Source of the DNA: Phycisphaerales bacterium
GTDB lineage: Bacteria > Planctomycetota > Phycisphaerae > UBA1845 > Fen-1342
Direction of reading: 5' to 3'
Assembly: GCA_022839625.1 (NCBI GenBank)
Contig: JALHJL010000007.1
Span: 44,737-108,736, forward strand
Length of the DNA stretch: 64,000 nt
Positions 59,198 through 64,000 of this stretch are shown piece after piece. The number at the start of each line of letters is the position of its first letter. The first letter of the stretch is position 1. The notes below the pieces were generated by a model. It ran no database searches, was not told the DNA's origin, and saw only the letters and a list, made by a program, of their open reading frames with translations. The translations under genes and the position numbers were made by a program.

Positions 59198-60085
59198 GTG
59201 AGGATTGCGGTCGCAAGCGGCAAGGGCGGCACGGGCAAGACCACGGTGGCCACGAACCTGGCCTTCGTGGCCGCTGAATTGGGCCGCAGCGTCGCCTACG
59301 TCGATTGCGACGTCGAAGAGCCCAACGGACACCTGTTCCTCAAGCCGACGCTCGAGCAGCGCCGGCCGGTTCGCCTGCTCGTGCCGCAAATTCAAATGGA
59401 GTCCTGCGACGGCTGTGGGCGCTGCGCGCAGGCTTGCCAATACAGCGCGCTGGTCTGGCTGGGCGACAAGCCGCTGGTCTTCCCCGAGCTTTGCCACAGT
59501 TGCGGCGGGTGTGCGCTGGCGTGTCCCCAGCGGGCCATTCGCGAAGTGCCGCGCGAAGTCGGCATCGTGGAAACGGGCCACGCGGGGCACGTTCAGTTCG
59601 TCCACGGCCTGCTCAACGTAGGCGAAGCCAAGAGCCCGCCGGTCATCCGCGCCGTCCGCGCGGCAGTGCCGAAGGTCGGCTGGCAGATCATCGACGCCCC
59701 GCCGGGCACGTCTTGCCCGGTGGTCGCAGCCGTCCGCGGGTGTGATTTCGCCTTGCTGGTCACCGAGCCGACGCCGTTCGGCCTGCACGATCTGAAGCTC
59801 GCGGTCGCGACGCTGCGGCAACTTGGCCTGCCGCTGGCTGTGGTGATCAACCGGGCCGACGTGGGCGACGACCGCGTCGCGACGTACTGCGCCGCCGAGG
59901 CGATCCCCATCCTGCTGACCCTCCGCGACGACCGCAGAATCGCCGAGGCCTATTCGCGCGGTGAACTAATGGTGACGGCTGTGCCGGAGACGCGCTCCGC
60001 GCTGCGGGCGCTCTGGGAGCAGATTGAAGCGCAAGCAGGGGACCGCGCGGCGGCCGGAAGTCCGGAACATGCCCTCCGGGAGTAG
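59198..60085 (+). CDS. MinD/Mrp-type ATPase with 2x[4Fe-4S] ferredoxin insert
   Basis: A 295-residue P-loop ATPase with deviant Walker A (ASGKGGTGKTTVATNLAFVA). Inserted after the first strand-helix region are two ferredoxin motifs, CDGCGRCAQACQ and CHSCGGCALACPQ. The rest is the MinD fold (IIDAPPGTSCPVVAAVRGCD, LVTEPTPFGLHDLKLAVATL). It corresponds to the ORP3/ORP4-type ATPases of the Desulfovibrio orange-protein operons, which bind iron-sulfur clusters. GTG start at 59198 with GGAG nine nucleotides before it. Its stop is directly followed by the radical SAM gene. Confidence 0.9.
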   Translation: MRIAVASGKGGTGKTTVATNLAFVAAELGRSVAYVDCDVEEPNGHLFLKPTLEQRRPVRLLVPQIQMESCDGCGRCAQACQYSALVWLGDKPLVFPELCHSCGGCALACPQRAIREVPREVGIVETGHAGHVQFVHGLLNVGEAKSPPVIRAVRAAVPKVGWQIIDAPPGTSCPVVAAVRGCDFALLVTEPTPFGLHDLKLAVATLRQLGLPLAVVINRADVGDDRVATYCAAEAIPILLTLRDDRRIAEAYSRGELMVTAVPETRSALRALWEQIEAQAGDRAAAGSPEHALRE

Positions 60086-61078
60086 GTGACTGTGCGGCAG
60101 CGCAAGTACCACGTGTTCGGCCCCGTACCTTCGCGACGCCTGGGATGCTCGCTGGGGGTCGATGTCGTCCCGCACAAGACGTGCACGTACGACTGTATTT
60201 ACTGCCAGCTTGGGACAACGACAAACAGGACGATTGAGCGTGGCGCTTACGTCTCGATCGGTGCGGTCTTGTGCGAAATCGAATCGAAGCTCGCCTCGAC
60301 CGCGCCCCCCGACTACATCACCCTTTCCGGCTCCGGCGAACCCACTTTGCAGTCGGGACTCGGCACGTTGATTGCGGGCATCAAGCGCATCACCGATCGG
60401 CCTGTGGCGGTGCTCACGAATGGCTCATTGCTCGGGTGTGAAGACGTGCAGGCAGAACTGCTGGACGCAGACCTGGTCATCCCCTCGCTGGACGCCGGAG
60501 ACGCCATGATGTTTCAGCGCGTCAACCGGCCCCATCCTCAGCTTCAATTCGCGCGCGTGGTTGAAGGCCTCATCCGCTTCCGAAGGCGTTTCCCCGGCCA
60601 GCTCTGGCTCGAGGTCTTCCTCCTGGCCGGACTGACTACGGCCCAGGACCAGATGGTGAAGATCAAAGCGCTGGTGGACGGTGTCGCGCCAGACCGCATT
60701 CAGTTGAACACCGTCGTCCGACCGCCCGGCGATCCTCTCGCCCGGCCCGCTTCCGTCGAGGAGCTTTCGCACGCCGCACATCTTCTGGGAGAGCGAGCCG
60801 AGGTCATCTCCGAGCGACCGGCCTCCGACACGACCGGAACGGCCGCGCCGCGCGCGGACGAGATCGTCGCCCTCGTGCGGCGCCGCCCATGCACGCTGGA
60901 CGATCTGGCGTCGGGGCTGGGCGCGCATCGGCTGCAAGTCGCCAAGCGGGTCGCGGAGCTCCTGCGCGCCCAGGTCATCGTGATGCGGCAGCACGGCCGG
61001 CAGTTCTACTACCGACCGGCGGACTTCAGCACCGCACTCCAGGCTGGCGCATCTTCCCAGGGCGAAGGAACGGCATGA
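60086..61078 (+). CDS. Radical SAM protein with C-terminal winged helix
   Basis: A 330-residue radical SAM enzyme of the COG0731-like group: FGPVPSRRLGCSLGVDVVP, the cluster motif CTYDCIYCQLG (CxxxCxxC), TLSGSGEPTLQSGLG and NGSLLG. The C-terminal 70 residues (IVALVRRRPCTLDDLASGLG, VAKRVAELLRAQVIVMRQHG) form a winged helix. It lies inside the orange-protein-like operon between the two MinD-type ATPases and overlaps the next gene by four bases. GTG 60086 follows the previous stop directly; GTG 60092 has better spacing from GGGAG. Substrate unknown; cofactor assembly or regulation is suggested by context. Confidence 0.88.
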   Translation: MTVRQRKYHVFGPVPSRRLGCSLGVDVVPHKTCTYDCIYCQLGTTTNRTIERGAYVSIGAVLCEIESKLASTAPPDYITLSGSGEPTLQSGLGTLIAGIKRITDRPVAVLTNGSLLGCEDVQAELLDADLVIPSLDAGDAMMFQRVNRPHPQLQFARVVEGLIRFRRRFPGQLWLEVFLLAGLTTAQDQMVKIKALVDGVAPDRIQLNTVVRPPGDPLARPASVEELSHAAHLLGERAEVISERPASDTTGTAAPRADEIVALVRRRPCTLDDLASGLGAHRLQVAKRVAELLRAQVIVMRQHGRQFYYRPADFSTALQAGASSQGEGTA

Positions 61079-62151
61079 AAGAATTGGTTGTCATCAGCGG
61101 CAAGGGCGGCACCGGCAAGACCAGCCTGGCGGCGTCGTTCGCCGTGCTGGCCGGCAACGCCGTCGTTGCGGATTGCGACGTGGACGCGGCGGACCTGTCG
61201 CTCGTCCTGGCGCCTGAAATCAAGCGGCATGAGGAATTCCGCAGCGGCCACGAGGCCATCATCCGCCAGGCGGACTGCATCCGCTGCGGCGCGTGCGCTG
61301 CGTACTGCCGCTTCGAGGCGGTGAGTCAGTACGCCGGGGAGAACGGCGCGCCGGCCCCGCGTGGCGCCCATTCGGCGTGCAAGGGCTGCGACTTCTGTCA
61401 GCGCTCGTGCTCTCTACGGACCTACGAGATTCTGCGGGAGATGTGGGACGCTTGCGGCGGGAACGGCCAGCCGGTGTTCGTCGTCGACCCGCTGGCGTGC
61501 GAGGGCTGCGGCGTCTGCGTCACGGTGTGCGCCGTCCGTGCCATCGACTTCGTGGAACGCTGTTGCGGGGAGTGGTTCCTCTCGGAGACGCGCTGCGGTC
61601 CGCTGGTCCACGCCCGGCTCGGGCCGGCGGCCGAGAACTCCGGCAAGCTGGTGAGCCTCGTTCGCACGCAAGCGCGAGAAATCGCGAAGGCCGACAAGCG
61701 CGACCTCATTATCATCGACGGCGCGCCGGGCATCGGCTGCCCGGTGATCGCCTCGTTGACCGGCGCCACGGCCGTACTCATCGTCACGGAGCCGACCGTA
61801 AGCGGCCGGCACGACCTGGAACGTGTCGCCGGGGTGGCGCAACATTTTGGGGTGCCGGCATGGGTCTGCGTGAACAAGTGGGACCTCAACCCGGACATGA
61901 CGACGCAGATCGAAGACGCGGCGCGCCGGCAGGGCCTCCGCGTTGCCGGCCGCGTGCGCTACGACAAGGCCGTCACCGCGGCACAGGTCGCGGCCCGCAC
62001 GATCGTTGAGTTTACGACCGCGGGCGTCGGCCGCGACGTTCGGGACTTGTGGCGGGAACTGGGCAGCGGCCTGGGACTGCCCATCGGGCAACCGGCGGCC
62101 GAGCCAGACCCCGCCCGCGCTCAGCCCGTCGACCTGAGGAGGACTCCATGA
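61075..62151 (+). CDS. MinD/Mrp-type ATPase with multiple ferredoxin-like Cys motifs
   Basis: A 358-residue relative of the ATPase at 59198, larger because of extra cysteine motifs. Walker A is ISGKGGTGKTSLAASFAVLA. Between residues about 65 and 160 come CIRCGACAAYC, CKGCDFCQRSC and CEGCGVCVTVC, more than the two usual motifs, so up to three clusters or other metals may be bound. The remainder is the MinD fold (IIDGAPGIGCPVIASLTGAT, VTEPTVSGRHDLERVAGVAQ). ATG 61075 overlaps the upstream stop (ATGA) and its own stop overlaps the next start, so the genes are translationally coupled. ORP4-like by position. Confidence 0.9.
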   Translation: MKELVVISGKGGTGKTSLAASFAVLAGNAVVADCDVDAADLSLVLAPEIKRHEEFRSGHEAIIRQADCIRCGACAAYCRFEAVSQYAGENGAPAPRGAHSACKGCDFCQRSCSLRTYEILREMWDACGGNGQPVFVVDPLACEGCGVCVTVCAVRAIDFVERCCGEWFLSETRCGPLVHARLGPAAENSGKLVSLVRTQAREIAKADKRDLIIIDGAPGIGCPVIASLTGATAVLIVTEPTVSGRHDLERVAGVAQHFGVPAWVCVNKWDLNPDMTTQIEDAARRQGLRVAGRVRYDKAVTAAQVAARTIVEFTTAGVGRDVRDLWRELGSGLGLPIGQPAAEPDPARAQPVDLRRTP

Positions 62152-63380
62152 CCGACCGTTGTCCCAGTTTGCCAACCGTGCCGACGGACCCTGAGAGGGA
62201 GCTTGAGAACGAGGTCCTGCGGGGACGCATGGAGCGTATCGGCGAAAAGCTGCTCGTGTTGTCGGGCAAAGGCGGCGTCGGCAAGAGCACCGTCGCCGCG
62301 AACCTCGCGGTTGCACTAGCGCGCGCGGGGAAACGCGTCGGTCTGCTCGATATCGACATTCACGGCCCGAGCATCCCCAAGCTGCTCGGGGTCGAACACC
62401 ATCAGCCCGACGTAACCGATGGCGAGCTGCGGCCCATACGAGTCAACGACCGCCTGGTCGTGATGTCGATTGGCTTCCTCCTGCCCGACGGCAACACGCC
62501 GGTCATCTGGCGCGGTCCCCGGAAGTTCGGGGCCATTCGGCAGTTCCTCAAAGATGTCGCGTGGGGCGAGTTGGATTACCTGGTGGTCGACTCGCCACCG
62601 GGCACCGGCGACGAACCACTGGCCATCGCCGAGCTTGTGGGGCAGCCCGCCCGCGCCGTGGTCGTCACCACGCCGCAGGACGTGGCCGTCGCCGACGTGC
62701 GACGATGTATCGGCTTCTGTCGCTCGCTGCGTCTGCCGGTGGCCGGCATCATCGAGAACATGAGCGGTTTCGTGTGTCCCGGCTGCGGGCAGTCCTTTGA
62801 CCTGTTCAAGCGGGGCGGCGGGCGCCGGCTGGCCGACGAAGCCCGCGTTCCGTTCCTGGGCGCCATTCCCATTGATCCGCAGGTGGTCCTGGGCGGCGAC
62901 GCCGGCCGGCCCGTGGCGTTTGGCGCATTGGATAGTCCCGCGGCCCAGGCTTTCGCATCCATTGTTCAAACCCTGTCAGACCTGCCGGCCGCGATTGCGC
63001 CCGCGGATGACAGGTCAGATCCTCCGGTGGAGATGGACTTCATGAAGATCGCGATCCCGCTTGAAAACGGTCATCTCAGTACGCACTTTGGTCACTGCGA
63101 AGAGTTCGCCGTTTACGAAATCGACCCGGCGACCCAGACCGCGCGCGCGAAGGCCGTACACCGCGCGCCGCCCCACGAGCCGGGCTTGTTGCCGCGCTGG
63201 CTGCACGAGCTGGGCGCCAACGTCATCATCACGGGCGGGATGGGGCAGCGTGCCCAGCAGCTCTTTGCCCAAAACGGGATTCGCGTGGTGCTGGGGGCAC
63301 CGCCCGATCCCGCGGACGACGTGGTGGCCGCCTATCTCAAGGGTACGCTGCAAACGGGAGCCAACCCTTGTGACCACTGA
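62148..63380 (+). CDS. Mrp/NBP35 ATPase fused to NifX-fold domain
   Basis: A 410-residue two-domain protein. Residues about 25-290 are an Mrp/ApbC iron-sulfur carrier ATPase: LSGKGGVGKSTVAANLAVAL, IDIHGPSIPKLLG, VVDSPPGTGDEPLAIAELVG, and the cluster-binding CPGCG in NMSGFVCPGCGQSFDLF. Residues about 300-410 are a NifX fold (MKIAIPLENGHLSTHFGHCE, ELGANVIITGGMGQRAQQLF) as in the ORP2/DVU2109 protein of Desulfovibrio. GAGGAGGA precedes ATG 62148. It overlaps both neighbours (4 and 11 nt). It probably transfers or inserts the metal cluster of the operon's NifX-type proteins. Confidence 0.93.
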   Translation: MTDRCPSLPTVPTDPERELENEVLRGRMERIGEKLLVLSGKGGVGKSTVAANLAVALARAGKRVGLLDIDIHGPSIPKLLGVEHHQPDVTDGELRPIRVNDRLVVMSIGFLLPDGNTPVIWRGPRKFGAIRQFLKDVAWGELDYLVVDSPPGTGDEPLAIAELVGQPARAVVVTTPQDVAVADVRRCIGFCRSLRLPVAGIIENMSGFVCPGCGQSFDLFKRGGGRRLADEARVPFLGAIPIDPQVVLGGDAGRPVAFGALDSPAAQAFASIVQTLSDLPAAIAPADDRSDPPVEMDFMKIAIPLENGHLSTHFGHCEEFAVYEIDPATQTARAKAVHRAPPHEPGLLPRWLHELGANVIITGGMGQRAQQLFAQNGIRVVLGAPPDPADDVVAAYLKGTLQTGANPCDH

Positions 63381-63810
63381 CGTCTGCCAGAGCCGGCTCG
63401 AGGAAACCCGCGCACAGGCGCACGGCCGCTGCGTCGTGTGTGGCCGCGGCAATGGAAGCGCGCCGCGCCTGCACTTTGCGGTGGCCGACGACCGCAGCGT
63501 GCATGCGACTTTCCAGCCTGGCGACGCGTGCGAGGGCTACCGCGGTATACTGCACGGCGGCGTAATCGCCACGCTGCTGGACGCGGCGATGACGAACTGC
63601 CTCTTTGCGCACGGGCGGTGCGGCCTGACGGCTGAGTTGTGCGTCCGCTTCCGGCATCCGGTGCACACCGGACGGTCGACTTTGGTTCGGGCCTGGGTGG
63701 AGCGCGACGGCGCGCCGCTGTTCGTGCTTGGGGCCGAGGTGTCCCAGGACGGCCAGCGCAAAGCGACGGCTGTCGGCAAGTTCATGGCCGCAGTGATCCG
63801 CGAGAGCTGA
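63370..63810 (+). CDS. PaaI-like hotdog-fold thioesterase
   Basis: A 146-residue acyl-CoA-thioesterase-like protein. The N-terminal CVVCGRGNGSAPRLHFAVAD is the CxxCG opening of a hotdog subgroup; HGGVIATLLDAAMTNCLF contains the catalytic-type HGG-x-Asp pattern, followed by the strands TAELCVRFRHPVHTGRSTLV. GTG 63370 overlaps the end of the Mrp-NifX gene by 11 nt, with GGGAG nine bases before it. Its place in the operon is unusual for ORP-like clusters; substrate unknown. Confidence 0.87.
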   Translation: MTTDVCQSRLEETRAQAHGRCVVCGRGNGSAPRLHFAVADDRSVHATFQPGDACEGYRGILHGGVIATLLDAAMTNCLFAHGRCGLTAELCVRFRHPVHTGRSTLVRAWVERDGAPLFVLGAEVSQDGQRKATAVGKFMAAVIRES

Positions 63811-63846
63811 CGGAGGATGTATCCACACATAGCAAAGGAGACAGTC

Positions 63847-64000
63847 GTGACGCGAAAAACGGTGTACGTACTACTTGGAGTGGCGCTGATCGGGTTGGCC
63901 GTCACCCTGGGCGGGTGTCCCGGCTGGCCTCCGACGGCCACGGACGGGGTGCAGAAGCCCGTGGCGCTCATTCAGCTCATCGAGTTTCACGGGATTCAGG
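63847..64000 (+). CDS. Putative lipoprotein, 3' truncated by window end
   Basis: Begins at GTG 63847 with AAAGGAG at 63834-63840 seven nucleotides upstream. The first 51 residues show a signal sequence (VYVLLGVALIGLAVTLGGCP) ending in a lipobox-like LGGC, so Cys22 is probably lipid-modified. It continues in frame through the last base of the window. It lies 36 nt after the thioesterase gene and may be the last member of the operon; the function is not visible. Confidence 0.7.
   Translation, partial: MTRKTVYVLLGVALIGLAVTLGGCPGWPPTATDGVQKPVALIQLIEFHGIQ

Overview
The window is high-GC, gene-dense bacterial chromosome, most likely from an anaerobic or facultative member of the Planctomycetota, perhaps Phycisphaerae-like. 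This is inferred from protein types: a secreted protein with dockerin-like DFGDIN repeats, a PQQ-type propeller beginning with a WPHWRGPNYDG motif, a pseudopilin ending in an N-x-F-x-DGH motif, ECF sigma/anti-sigma pairs, and an orange-protein-like operon known from strict anaerobes. No rRNA, tRNA or CRISPR array was seen.

Layout. 0-9 kb: the 3' part of an MttB-like methyltransferase with its corrinoid protein, a HTH protein, a sulfotransferase, Mn-type superoxide dismutase, a UDP-N-acetylhexosamine dehydrogenase, a UvrC-related protein and threonine synthase. 9-13.8 kb: a secreted dockerin-like protein, metK (TTG start), prfB with an intact programmed +1 frameshift, and a membrane protein. 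13.8-16.7 kb: an Eco57I/TaqI-like DNA adenine methylase gene whose coding sequence is interrupted, without loss of frame, by a four-helix-bundle (23S rRNA IVS type) gene flanked by long inverted repeats. 16.8-26.6 kb: two sigma/anti-sigma loci, repeat-rich secreted proteins, a toxin-antitoxin pair with a fused Phd-XRE antitoxin, an ion transporter, a PDZ protein and smpB. 26.6-37.3 kb: a structured non-coding stretch, mutS2 without its Smr domain, a GAF-PP2C phosphatase, a UvrD/PcrA helicase, a 21-residue membrane peptide, a release-factor-like protein, a pseudopilin coupled to a cysteine desulfurase, and an IS701 remnant.

37.3-46.4 kb: an AmmeMemoRadiSam radical SAM enzyme, UDP-glucose dehydrogenase divergent from UDP-glucuronate decarboxylase (UDP-glucose to UDP-xylose), a GAF/HD-GYP protein, a second pseudopilin, a 28-bp minisatellite of about 20.6 units, a CitD-CitE fusion and a PQQ-like propeller. 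46.4-55.1 kb: a TldD/PmbA pair, NrnA, a DUF89 protein, thymidine kinase, an Asp/Glu racemase and a NifS-SelD fusion.

55.3-64.0 kb: a PAS/sigma-54 activator, TrmO, and a tightly packed operon resembling the ORP (orange protein) operons of Desulfovibrio: two NifX-fold proteins, a DUF5320 protein, two MinD-type ATPases with ferredoxin domains, a radical SAM protein, an Mrp-NifX fusion, a thioesterase and a cut-off lipoprotein. Stop/start overlaps of 4, 4 and 11 nt suggest translational coupling. The activator plausibly controls it.

The most unusual item is the IVS-like element inside the methylase gene at 15612-16072. Its inverted-repeat ends could pair in the mRNA in the way 23S rRNA intervening sequences do, and the host reading frame stays open across it.
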